Of a stretch of 14,657 nucleotides of DNA, positions 1 through 6,474 are shown in pieces. This stretch comes from JBGAWK01 sp044227665 (GTDB lineage: Bacteria; Bacteroidota; Bacteroidia; Chitinophagales; JADIYW01). Numbering within the stretch: position 1 is the stretch's first letter; every line of letters starts with the position of its first letter. The notes below the pieces were generated by a model. It had not been told where the DNA came from and did no database searches. It saw nothing but the letters and a program-made list of their open reading frames with translations. Made by a program: the position numbers and the translations under genes. The stretch spans positions 1 to 14,657 of the forward strand of contig JBGAWK010000059.1 of assembly GCA_044227665.1 (NCBI GenBank). Reading direction: 5' to 3'.

Positions 1-462
1 CGTATAGGGTCCATACGTACCATTAACATCTGAAGGAAAAGCTCTTGTCACACTTACTGTACAAGCTAAATCAGACAACGTTTCTCCATATTCGCCAAAT
101 ACACACTGATCTGGACCATCTTGATCCCAACCCTTGACTTCAAAATTGATATTCCCCCCGGACCACTCACAGCCATAATTATAATTTTTATCCCAAACAT
201 TGAAATCCGGCGCATTAGAATTTGAATTTTTATCATCACCTAAATCATAACAGTTTTCAGCGACATCATTATTGCCGTCATCAATATCCCAAACCCAATC
301 AATCTCATTATCGTTACCCCAAAAGTCTTCATCGCAATCCGTTCCATAGGTATTTACAGCGGCAATACTTGTAATCCTAAGTTTTAAGTTCTTCTGCCCA
401 AACGTGCTATCTGTAAGCAACAAAAGAAAGATTACTAAAAATATGTTGTAAAATCTTCTCAT
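1..462 (-). CDS. Exported Asp/Asn-rich protein of unknown function (C-terminus beyond window)
   Basis: An open frame runs from an ATG at 462-460 leftwards to base 1 with no stop, giving the first 154 residues of a longer protein. Residues 1-22 form a typical signal peptide (MRR, a run of hydrophobic Phe/Ile/Leu, then a likely cleavage site near FGQ), so it should be exported. The mature part is strikingly rich in Asp, Asn, Gly and Trp (residues 41-118) and has five cysteines (C43, C71, C98, C120, C134), suggesting a disulfide-bonded, perhaps calcium-binding, surface fold. I do not recognise the family. Many Bacteroidota surface proteins of this style carry repeats and a C-terminal T9SS signal, but that end is outside the window. 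It lies 42 bp downstream of another small exported ORF on the same strand. A near match to the -7 box (AATATTTG on the minus strand, 489-496) lies about 27 nt upstream of the ATG, so it may have its own promoter. Confidence 0.75.
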   Translation of the reverse strand, partial: MRRFYNIFLVIFLLLLTDSTFGQKNLKLRITSIAAVNTYGTDCDEDFWGNDNEIDWVWDIDDGNNDVAENCYDLGDDKNSNSNAPDFNVWDKNYNYGCEWSGGNINFEVKGWDQDGPDQCVFGEYGETLSDLACTVSVTRAFPSDVNGTYGPYT

Positions 463-504
463 ATATTATTTTATTTTTAAACTAATTCAAATATTCATTA
501 TTTT

Positions 505-807
505 TTATGCCAAATTAAGTATAATATCATCTTTGTACTTGGAGAGGGACAATATCAAACTTGGCAGCATGACTGTATATATCCCATCTATTGCATAGTA
601 TGTCGCTTTCTTATAAATACTTGCTTCAAGAGAAATATATTTTAAAAAGTACTTTAGTTCAGAATCTTCCACCATAGCTAGAATCGTAATATTTAAAGGG
701 AGCTTTTGTTCTTTTTTTCTCTGAATTACTTCGATATCTGTAGCAAAAGCCATCTCTAATGAAAGGAAGAAGGATAAGATAAAAAGAATTGTGTAGATTT
801 TTTCCAT
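505..807 (-). CDS. Small exported hypothetical protein (100 aa)
   Basis: A 100-residue ORF begins at ATG 807-805 and ends with TAA at 507-505. Residues 1-22 read as a cleavable signal peptide (MEK, hydrophobic core, then MAFA followed by T), so a periplasmic or secreted product is predicted. The mature portion of about 78 residues is rich in Ile, Leu, Tyr and Lys. It has a second hydrophobic stretch around residues 76-88 and ends with LNLA. No domain or motif is recognisable and it contains no cysteine. It lies 92 bp downstream of the SGNH-like gene and 42 bp upstream of the exported Asp/Asn-rich protein, all on the minus strand, so it could be co-transcribed with either. The flanks are extremely A/T-rich. 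The convincing signal peptide is the main argument that it is real; a decayed fragment of a longer gene is the alternative. Confidence 0.5.
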   Translation of the reverse strand: MEKIYTILFILSFFLSLEMAFATDIEVIQRKKEQKLPLNITILAMVEDSELKYFLKYISLEASIYKKATYYAIDGIYTVMLPSLILSLSKYKDDIILNLA

Positions 808-899
808 AAGTTAAAAATTAATTGATAAAATTATATTATTTTTTTTATAAAAAAAAATTTTTAACAAATGTCGATTTTATGCACAAAAAAATTAGGGAT

Positions 900-2015
900 C
901 TATTGTAATTCTTTTTTAACAATAGGAAATTCTGTACGTGGAATTTTGGTATGGCTTAATATCTCTGCTAACTTTCTGCCAAACTCTCTACTATAAGGTT
1001 TTGCGCCTTTACTATTCAGGTGATGGTAGTTGTAGCTATATTCTACTGCATAGTATTCTGGATATTCTATTGGGCTGGCTAGTGATATTTTTTTGCAGGG
1101 TAACGCTTCAAATATAGGCTGCAAGAGGGTGTAGGGTGTTCGTCCCCTTGGGGGCATAATGACTATCAATTCTATGCCATTTTTTTTGCACTTTTTGTCC
1201 AATTCCTTATATAAATCGAGCATCGTAGCATTGGGTAACAATTTATGCTTGGTAAGAAATCTAAAAGTGGCAATGTCAGCATTACGCATACTGTCTCGCT
1301 TCGCCTTATTGGTGTCATAATTTTCTTTGGAGGAGTTTAGTCCTATATTATCTCTCTCTATGTCGGAGATAAGGTTCGCATATTCTGCATCGTAGGGATA
1401 GAACCCATTTTTATCTGTACCCAAATAGCGCTTGTCAAAGGTCGGCCTATCCAAATAAAACTGTAGTATATCATCCATCATACCTATAGAAAAGATATTT
1501 TCTATCCATGTCATGACATATACGTAGGTATATTTCATTTTCAGCTTTATAGGATCATTGAGCGACCACGCTACTTGTATGGCATCTTTCATGCTCTTAA
1601 AATCCACCCAGCAGACAAATTTCTTGGTATGCATATTACTCAAGAGTGTATAGGGTTCACTAGATAAAGACATCACTACATAATCTAAATTCTTATTATA
1701 ATGGTCAATATAATAATTTACGTCTCTGAACTGCTGCGGTAAGTTGTGTCCATCTATGCCAAAATTAAAACTCCGGAAGTCTATGCCATGAGCTTGGGCA
1801 GATGAGTCAATAATGGTGGGATTGAGATGTCGGTATTCTAAGCTACCTCCGATATAGATGGCATTGAACTTTTCTTTATTTTTATCAAAAAAATCAATTT
1901 TGGTATATTGTGTCTGATCTCCCCAAGCAAAAGATGCTAGCATGTTTTTTGCTACTATAGCAATTCCTGTGGCTATCAGTATAAAAATGAGGATATGTCG
2001 TACTACCTTTACCAT
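900..2015 (-). CDS. Membrane-anchored SGNH-hydrolase-like protein, O-acyltransferase partner
   Basis: This 371-residue protein has an N-terminal signal anchor (about residues 7-27) and an extracytoplasmic domain. Visible SGNH-type blocks are GGSLEYRHLNP with candidate nucleophile S58, NFGIDGHN at 84-91 (Gly/Asn oxyanion blocks), and a C-terminal YHHLNSKGA with candidate catalytic H332 followed by LN and Gly. The usual DxxH dyad reads N329-Y-H-H332, so the Asp position is Asn. The gene starts 3 bp after the stop of the MBOAT gene, so the two are almost certainly co-transcribed and translationally coupled. Paired MBOAT plus SGNH/DltD/AlgJ-like proteins are known to move acyl (usually acetyl) groups onto alginate, teichoic acid, cellulose or peptidoglycan. 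By analogy the MBOAT brings the acyl group across the membrane and this protein transfers it to, or removes it from, a glycan. The substrate cannot be read from sequence. The SGNH-like assignment is fairly secure; the exact subfamily (DltD-like or DUF1574-like) is not. Confidence 0.75.
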   Translation of the reverse strand: MVKVVRHILIFILIATGIAIVAKNMLASFAWGDQTQYTKIDFFDKNKEKFNAIYIGGSLEYRHLNPTIIDSSAQAHGIDFRSFNFGIDGHNLPQQFRDVNYYIDHYNKNLDYVVMSLSSEPYTLLSNMHTKKFVCWVDFKSMKDAIQVAWSLNDPIKLKMKYTYVYVMTWIENIFSIGMMDDILQFYLDRPTFDKRYLGTDKNGFYPYDAEYANLISDIERDNIGLNSSKENYDTNKAKRDSMRNADIATFRFLTKHKLLPNATMLDLYKELDKKCKKNGIELIVIMPPRGRTPYTLLQPIFEALPCKKISLASPIEYPEYYAVEYSYNYHHLNSKGAKPYSREFGRKLAEILSHTKIPRTEFPIVKKELQ

Positions 2016-2018
2016 CTT

Positions 2019-3524
2019 CTAAAACTGGAAATACACAAATTCATTTTCATTAAAGACCCCAAACCATGCAATAGAAAGTAACATAAAGATATATGCTGCC
2101 CACCTCAGAGGTTTGCGCTGTGTCGCAATTACATCCTCAGTGCGTCTATCGCCAACTATGCCCTCTACAATATATAAGAATAGCATAAAAAATACGGCTA
2201 AAATAAAGTTTATCAACCCCTTACTATATATGACTTCATGCATAAACGCTGCCTGATGAAGATGCATAACCTTGGTGTATAAAGCACCGCTAATCTCTGT
2301 CCACGACACTATTTTACCTTTGACCGCAAGTGCTTCTACTGCGCCCTGCACCCTAAATAACATGAAGGCATACGTCAGTAGCACAAATGTGGTGGCAATA
2401 TGTATGCTATCGGGAATATATCTGTCAAATGCTTTATATAGATTACTAGGTTTAATTTGGGTTACCACATTGTATTGCCATAGGTAACGTATGGCCATAA
2501 AAATACCTATTACGGTAAATGACAACACCATAGGCCAATTGGCACCGTGCCATAGCCCACATATTGTAAGCACAAAAATAACGTTGAACACCACCTTCAG
2601 CCCAGATGCCTTGTAGGCGCCCAAATAAAAAAAGATATAATCGGTAAGCCAAGTAGATAGCGAAATATGCCAGCGTGTCCAAAAGTCTGCCAGATTCTTG
2701 GCATAGAAAGGTCTCTTGAAATTCTCCATCAGGTTTATGCCCAATATTCTGGATGCCCCAATGGCAATATCTGAATATCCCGAGAAGTCACAATACACCT
2801 GAAATACAAAAAAAACTGCGCCCATCACAATAGTCCATCCTGATGCTTGGTCATAGTTTTCATACACCGCTTTTACATACATAGAAAGACGGTCGGCAAT
2901 TACAATCTTTTTAAAAAAACCATATAACATACGTATCAGTCCGCTCCTCAACCGCTCATAATCATAGTCGCTGTCTTTGCGCAATTCTGGAATCAACTGA
3001 TTGGCACGTGGTATAGGTCCTGCCAGAAGCTGCGGCCAGTAAGAAACAAATAAGGTGTAAAACCAAAAACGCTTTTCGACAGGAGTGATGCCCTTATACA
3101 CATCAATATTGTATGCCAAGGTATGGAAGGTATAGAATGAAATGCCTACTGGCAACAGGATAGTGTTGAACCAAGGTTCCGGCACAGGATAGTGAAATCC
3201 AATACTATCTACTAAAAGTCTAACATTATCATCTACAAAGTTGAGGTATTTAATTAGTCCTAATTGTAATACATTGAGTATTACTCCGGTTAGCAGGTAG
3301 AATCTTTTTTCAAAATCATTGTCCGTAGCGGCAATTTTTCTTGCAGAATACCACGATATGTATGTGCTGAACATGAGCAGTATCAGGTATTTGGGAGAAT
3401 AGCATATATAAAAAAACAAACTCGCCGCCAAAAGATACTGTCTGCGATATTTATAGGGCAGTACAAAGTACAGCACTGTAAATATCGGAAAGAACAGTAA
3501 AAACTCTAACGAATTAAATAGCAT
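2019..3524 (-). CDS. MBOAT family O-acyltransferase (AlgI-like)
   Basis: This 501-residue polytopic membrane protein has the hallmarks of the AlgI/DltB branch of membrane-bound O-acyltransferases. The N-terminus is MLFNSLEFLLFFP. A CDFSGYSDIAIG block lies at residues 245-256. FWTRWHISLSTWLTDY at 281-296 contains the conserved H286, and GLWHGANW at 323-330 contains the invariant catalytic H326. The C-terminus ends in VYFQF, also common in the family, and the length is typical (460-520). It would accept an acyl group from a cytoplasmic donor, usually acetyl-CoA, and pass it across the inner membrane for O-acylation of an exported glycan. It is the first gene of a two-gene unit with the SGNH-like protein 3 bp downstream, and a -7 box (3550-3557) lies 26 nt before its ATG. 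The divergent neighbour is a polysaccharide flippase, which supports a role in envelope or exopolysaccharide modification. The acceptor glycan is not identifiable here. Confidence 0.93.
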   Translation of the reverse strand: MLFNSLEFLLFFPIFTVLYFVLPYKYRRQYLLAASLFFYICYSPKYLILLMFSTYISWYSARKIAATDNDFEKRFYLLTGVILNVLQLGLIKYLNFVDDNVRLLVDSIGFHYPVPEPWFNTILLPVGISFYTFHTLAYNIDVYKGITPVEKRFWFYTLFVSYWPQLLAGPIPRANQLIPELRKDSDYDYERLRSGLIRMLYGFFKKIVIADRLSMYVKAVYENYDQASGWTIVMGAVFFVFQVYCDFSGYSDIAIGASRILGINLMENFKRPFYAKNLADFWTRWHISLSTWLTDYIFFYLGAYKASGLKVVFNVIFVLTICGLWHGANWPMVLSFTVIGIFMAIRYLWQYNVVTQIKPSNLYKAFDRYIPDSIHIATTFVLLTYAFMLFRVQGAVEALAVKGKIVSWTEISGALYTKVMHLHQAAFMHEVIYSKGLINFILAVFFMLFLYIVEGIVGDRRTEDVIATQRKPLRWAAYIFMLLSIAWFGVFNENEFVYFQF

Positions 3525-3549
3525 CTGCCAGTTTTGCGATAATGAGGCA

Positions 3550-3557
3550 CAAATATA
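3550..3557 (-). promoter_or_regulatory. Predicted -7 box for the MBOAT/SGNH operon
   Basis: On the minus strand this reads TATATTTG, a full match to the Bacteroidota sigma-ABfr -7 consensus TAnnTTTG. Its downstream end is 25 nt from the MBOAT start codon, leaving a short leader of roughly 15-20 nt. I see no clear -33 TTTG at the usual spacing, so this rests on the -7 match and position only. Confidence 0.55.
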
Positions 3558-3612
3558 TAAAGATTATACTAAGCTTTAACATGGTGTAGCATGGCAATTC
3601 TTGCAAAATCTG

Positions 3613-3620
3613 TAATTTTG
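3613..3620 (+). promoter_or_regulatory. Predicted -7 box for the flippase gene
   Basis: TAATTTTG matches TAnnTTTG and lies 32 nt upstream of the chosen TTG start of the flippase gene. With the minus-strand box at 3550-3557 it makes a compact divergent promoter region in the 128-bp gap between the two genes. No convincing -33 element is visible. Confidence 0.45.
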
Positions 3621-3652
3621 GACACAATTTTATCATATCTTTATAGTGGGTT

Positions 3653-4993
3653 TTGGCAGTCATTGATTTTCTCAGGAATAAATTATATAAAATAGCAGAG
3701 GACAAGCACTTTGAATTTGTCTTCAAAAATAGCTTTCATACTATTCTTACTATGCTCGCTGTCTTTGCTATGCGCTTCGTTACAGGGGTAATCATAGGCA
3801 GAAACTACGGCCCCAGGGCATCCGGCGAGCTTACCAATGTGATAACCTTTCTTTTTGTCATCTATATTTTGCCCTCCTTTGGCATAAAGGATGCCATACT
3901 CAAATTGATACCACAGTACCGCGAGAAGTACAATATGAAAGCAGCTTGGTCTGTGTATGTGAAAAGCGTGCATCTGCTTCTTATCAATTGGGTGATTATC
4001 ATCATCCCAGCATGGCTATATGCAGATTTTCAGGCTCAGCAATGGAGTGTGCCTTATCTAGCAGATAAATTCAAAATAGGCCTACTGCTCTTGCCATTTA
4101 TCTTGCTTTCGGAGTTGAATGCCTTTACGCTGCGCGCTATTTTGCGCAACAAGCAGGCTAACTATGCCAACCTTCTTTTCATGGCATCTCGTATCTTCAT
4201 TATCACTGTGCTTACACTATTTTTTTTCAATCGTTACAATCCTATCTATTTACACTATATATCTTCGATGTTTTGTGCCTGGCTTTTTGGGCAATATTAT
4301 ATCATAAAATATCTTTATGTGCCTTCCAAAAATCAGGAGCAATTATATGTTTCTAATTATAAAGAAATTACAACCTTGGCATGGCCTATGTTTATCACTT
4401 ATCTTGGCTTCACCATAAGTACAAACTTTGACGGTTTTTACCTCCCCTACTTTGTAAGCACTGCGGATGTAGGAATATATAAGACCTGCCTAAATATCAG
4501 TAGCGTTGCAGCACTGGCACTTGTTGCCATGAATACTACGATACAACCAAAGATTAGCCAACTGTATCAAAAAGGGAATCTAGAATCTATACATTCTTTA
4601 TGTGTAAAATTCACACGCATGGTTTTCTTGTCCACTATACCGGGATTTATTTTAGTGCTATTTTTTTCAAAATTTATGATACAGATTACCTATGGTAAAG
4701 AATTCGTAGGAGGTGCTGTTAGCCTTACCATAGCATCTATAGGTCAGATATTCAATGTAGGATGTGGACCCGTGGCACAACTCCTCAATGTTACCGGGCA
4801 TCATAAGCAATTTCGCAATATTTCGCTTCTGGGTGCTGCTATTAATATTGCTGCTATTATGATAGCCGTTCCGCGCTTAGGCATAGAAGGTGCTGCCATC
4901 GCCAGTACAGTAAGCATGGCTACGTGGAATATAGTCGGCACTATATATATAAAAAAGAAATTTGGGTACTATATTTCTCTTTTTCCGAAATAG
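3653..4993 (+). CDS. Polysaccharide/oligosaccharide flippase, Wzx/MATE-like
   Basis: This 446-residue, highly hydrophobic protein has about 12 predicted membrane segments and the layout of Polysacc_synt (RfbX/Wzx) flippases of the MOP superfamily. A short cytoplasmic N-tail is followed by FKNSFHTILTML, then RFVTGVIIGRNYGPRASGEL around residues 41-60, a recognisable early-loop motif of this family. Length is normal (420-480). Such proteins flip undecaprenyl-linked oligosaccharides from the cytoplasmic to the periplasmic face of the inner membrane. There is no ATG at the start: the frame is closed by TAG at 3644-3646 and the first usable codon is TTG at 3653; the next in-frame ATG (3749) would cut into the first membrane segment. 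It diverges from the MBOAT/SGNH pair, so flipping and O-acylation of the same glycan is a reasonable guess. No glycosyltransferase or polymerase is nearby, so the lipid-linked substrate is unknown. Confidence 0.85.
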   Translation: MAVIDFLRNKLYKIAEDKHFEFVFKNSFHTILTMLAVFAMRFVTGVIIGRNYGPRASGELTNVITFLFVIYILPSFGIKDAILKLIPQYREKYNMKAAWSVYVKSVHLLLINWVIIIIPAWLYADFQAQQWSVPYLADKFKIGLLLLPFILLSELNAFTLRAILRNKQANYANLLFMASRIFIITVLTLFFFNRYNPIYLHYISSMFCAWLFGQYYIIKYLYVPSKNQEQLYVSNYKEITTLAWPMFITYLGFTISTNFDGFYLPYFVSTADVGIYKTCLNISSVAALALVAMNTTIQPKISQLYQKGNLESIHSLCVKFTRMVFLSTIPGFILVLFFSKFMIQITYGKEFVGGAVSLTIASIGQIFNVGCGPVAQLLNVTGHHKQFRNISLLGAAINIAAIMIAVPRLGIEGAAIASTVSMATWNIVGTIYIKKKFGYYISLFPK

Positions 4994-5121
4994 GAAGCTG
5001 CGAATATGGAAATTTATACGTGCAGTAAAGTAATGTATCTTGAGGCTACAACAACAAACCAAAACCAATAATCAATACGTAAAAGGGTACGCAATTAATT
5101 TCAATCCTTGAAAACCCCAAT
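4994..5121. other. Intergenic stretch after the flippase gene, nothing recognised
   Basis: This is the left part of the 431-bp gene-poor interval between the flippase and GAPDH genes. I see no ORF with a plausible start, no hairpin followed by a T-run for the flippase transcript, and no repeat. The tRNA, its promoter-like box and its terminator occupy 5122-5266, listed separately. Confidence 0.5.
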
Positions 5122-5146
5122 AAAAAAGGCATCCTAAGATGCCTTT
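5122..5146 (-). terminator. Rho-independent terminator of the tRNA-Glu gene
   Basis: A perfect 9-bp inverted repeat (AAAGGCATC at 5125-5133 with GATGCCTTT at 5138-5146, loop CTAA) is followed on the minus strand by six T residues (complement of A5122-5127). It begins one base after the tRNA discriminator, so it should end the tRNA transcript. In the plus direction the T-tail is only three bases, so it would be a weak terminator for the flippase transcript. Confidence 0.85.
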
Positions 5147-5147
5147 G

Positions 5148-5219
5148 TAGCCCGTAGGGGAATCGAACCCCTGTTTGAAGAATGAAAATCTCCTGTCCTA
5201 ACCCCTAGACGAACGGGCC
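5148..5219 (-). tRNA. tRNA-Glu (anticodon TTC)
   Basis: The reverse complement folds as a complete 72-nt cloverleaf. The acceptor stem is GGCCCGT with ACGGGCT (G1-U72 wobble) and the discriminator is A. The D-arm contains CTAGGGGTTAGGA. The anticodon stem GGAGA pairs with TCTTC (one G-U) around loop TTTTCAT, giving anticodon TTC (complement of 5184-5186). The T-arm AGGGG-TTCGATT-CCCCT is canonical. CCA is not encoded (the trailer reads CAA), so it must be added enzymatically. It appears to be a single-gene unit with its own -7 box about 40 nt upstream and a strong terminator directly downstream. It decodes GAA/GAG. In organisms with GatCAB, such as this one, tRNA-Glu and tRNA-Gln charging are linked through misacylated Glu-tRNA(Gln). 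Confidence 0.95.
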
Positions 5220-5258
5220 AAAATGTTAAGAACAATAGCCTTTTTTCAAAAGCGTGTG

Positions 5259-5266
5259 CAAATATA
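5259..5266 (-). promoter_or_regulatory. Predicted -7 box for tRNA-Glu
   Basis: The minus strand reads TATATTTG, a full TAnnTTTG match, 39 nt upstream of the first tRNA base, which is a sensible leader length for a processed tRNA transcript. A clear -33 TTTG at proper spacing was not found. Confidence 0.5.
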
Positions 5267-5387
5267 CTATTATTTTTCTCTAATAAAATACTTGAAAACA
5301 AAAAATTACTTTCCCTTAATATTTCTTATCTATCCTCTACTATTCTGCTATACAGCTAAAAAAATATCGCTATCCTCAGCACTTCTA

Positions 5388-5413
5388 TATCCTAAATGCT
5401 AAGGATAATCCTT
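5388..5413. promoter_or_regulatory. Operator-like inverted repeats upstream of GAPDH
   Basis: TATCCT (5388-5393) and AGGATA (5402-5407) form a perfect 6-bp inverted repeat with an 8-nt spacer. A second palindrome, AAGGAT-A-ATCCTT (5401-5413), overlaps it and touches the -7 box. Two further direct copies of TATCCT lie at 5331-5336 and 5371-5376. The cluster directly over the predicted promoter suggests a regulator binding site, but the motif is short and the region A/T-rich, so chance is possible. Confidence 0.35.
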
Positions 5414-5420
5414 AACTTTG
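5413..5420 (+). promoter_or_regulatory. Predicted -7 box abutting the GAPDH start codon
   Basis: TAACTTTG matches TAnnTTTG in full and ends only four bases before the ATG at 5425. If functional, transcription would begin at or within a few bases of the start codon, giving a leaderless or near-leaderless mRNA. No -33 element is obvious, so the match could also be fortuitous. Confidence 0.4.
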
Positions 5421-5424
5421 GGGC

Positions 5425-6426
5425 ATGAAGAAAAGAGTAGCTATAAATGGATTGGGAAGGATAGGCAGATTGGTATTTCGCCTTATGATGGACAGAGACG
5501 ATGTAGAGGTCGTAGCCGTTAATGACCTCGCGCCCAACGATATTTTGTGCTATCTCCTTCAATATGATACGGCGCAGGGTACTTGGAAAAAATCCTTCAC
5601 TCACGACGCTGAAAGTATCACCGTAGACGATTATCGCATAGTATGTCTGGAAGAGAAAAACATGGAAGACCTTCCCTGGAAGTCACTGGGTGTAGATATT
5701 GTCATAGAGTGTACGGGTCGTGCCCGCAATCAGGAAGAAGCGGCCAAGCATATCAGAGCAGGAGCAAAAAAAGTGGTCATCTCTGCTCCTGCCGACAAAA
5801 ACACCAAGACCATCGTACTAGGCATCAACGATCATCTACTTAGTCCTGAGGACGTAGTGGTATCTAATGCCTCTTGTACTACAAACTGTCTTGCGCCTAT
5901 GGTGCAAACACTCATTGACAACTTCCATATCGGTCATGGTATCATGAACACTATACATGCTTATACAGGTGACCAGAAGCTGCAGGATGGCGTTCATGGC
6001 AGTGATTTCCGCAGAGCACGTGCCGCCACAGAAAATATCACGCCCACGAGTTCCAATGCGACTAAAGCCTTAGAATGGGTGATTCCCGAAGTGAAAGGCA
6101 AAATTATTGGTGGTGCCGTTCGTGTTCCCGTGATTGTAGGTTCACTTACAGAACTCATCTTTAGCATGGAAGAAGATGTAAGTGTTGCAGATATCAATGC
6201 TGCATTCAAAAAAGCCGCCGACACGAAGATGAAAGGCATCATGGGCTATACAGAAGATCCCATAGTGTCCTCAGATATCATATCTTCACCCCTATCCTGC
6301 CTTTTCGATGCAGGACTTACACAAAAGACAGACAAACTTTATAAAATTGTAGGCTGGTATGACAACGAATATGGCTACGCCAACAGGCTAGTAGAATTAG
6401 TGATAAAAATTGCAGATTTAGCATAA
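5425..6426 (+). CDS. gap: Type I glyceraldehyde-3-phosphate dehydrogenase, divergent
   Basis: This 333-residue protein is a full-length phosphorylating GAPDH. It catalyses oxidation and phosphorylation of glyceraldehyde 3-phosphate to 1,3-bisphosphoglycerate with NAD+ in glycolysis, or the reverse in gluconeogenesis. The Rossmann motif NGLGRIGR is at residues 8-15, followed by D34 in VNDL, the usual sign of NAD preference. The active-site block SNASCTTNCLAP has nucleophile C151, and H178 sits in HAYTGDQ. R233 in VRVP and the C-terminal WYDNEYGYANR are conserved. Unusual points: the normally invariant phosphate-loop sequence P-x-S-T-G-A-A-K reads P-T-S-S-N-A-T-K (207-214), and the cofactor-loop DGPH reads DGVH (188-191). 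This suggests a specialised paralogue rather than the main GapA. The start has no visible Shine-Dalgarno, as is usual in Bacteroidota. A gldH-like gene follows 48 bp downstream. Confidence 0.93.
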   Translation: MKKRVAINGLGRIGRLVFRLMMDRDDVEVVAVNDLAPNDILCYLLQYDTAQGTWKKSFTHDAESITVDDYRIVCLEEKNMEDLPWKSLGVDIVIECTGRARNQEEAAKHIRAGAKKVVISAPADKNTKTIVLGINDHLLSPEDVVVSNASCTTNCLAPMVQTLIDNFHIGHGIMNTIHAYTGDQKLQDGVHGSDFRRARAATENITPTSSNATKALEWVIPEVKGKIIGGAVRVPVIVGSLTELIFSMEEDVSVADINAAFKKAADTKMKGIMGYTEDPIVSSDIISSPLSCLFDAGLTQKTDKLYKIVGWYDNEYGYANRLVELVIKIADLA

Positions 6427-6474
6427 ATTAATACATTTCATTACACTACAGTTACAGGAAATACTATCTTTATT

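Noticed and set aside
808..899. Poly-A/T stretch as a terminator of the SGNH gene
   Set aside because: The inverted A/T runs form only a weak A-T hairpin without a GC stem; I could not support a terminator call.
2272..2682. Small ORFs on both strands inside the MBOAT gene
   Set aside because: They overlap the strongly supported MBOAT frame and show no recognisable protein features.
5643..6242. Alternative ORFs inside the GAPDH gene on both strands
   Set aside because: The GAPDH frame has continuous family motifs across the region; the others are out-of-frame shadows.
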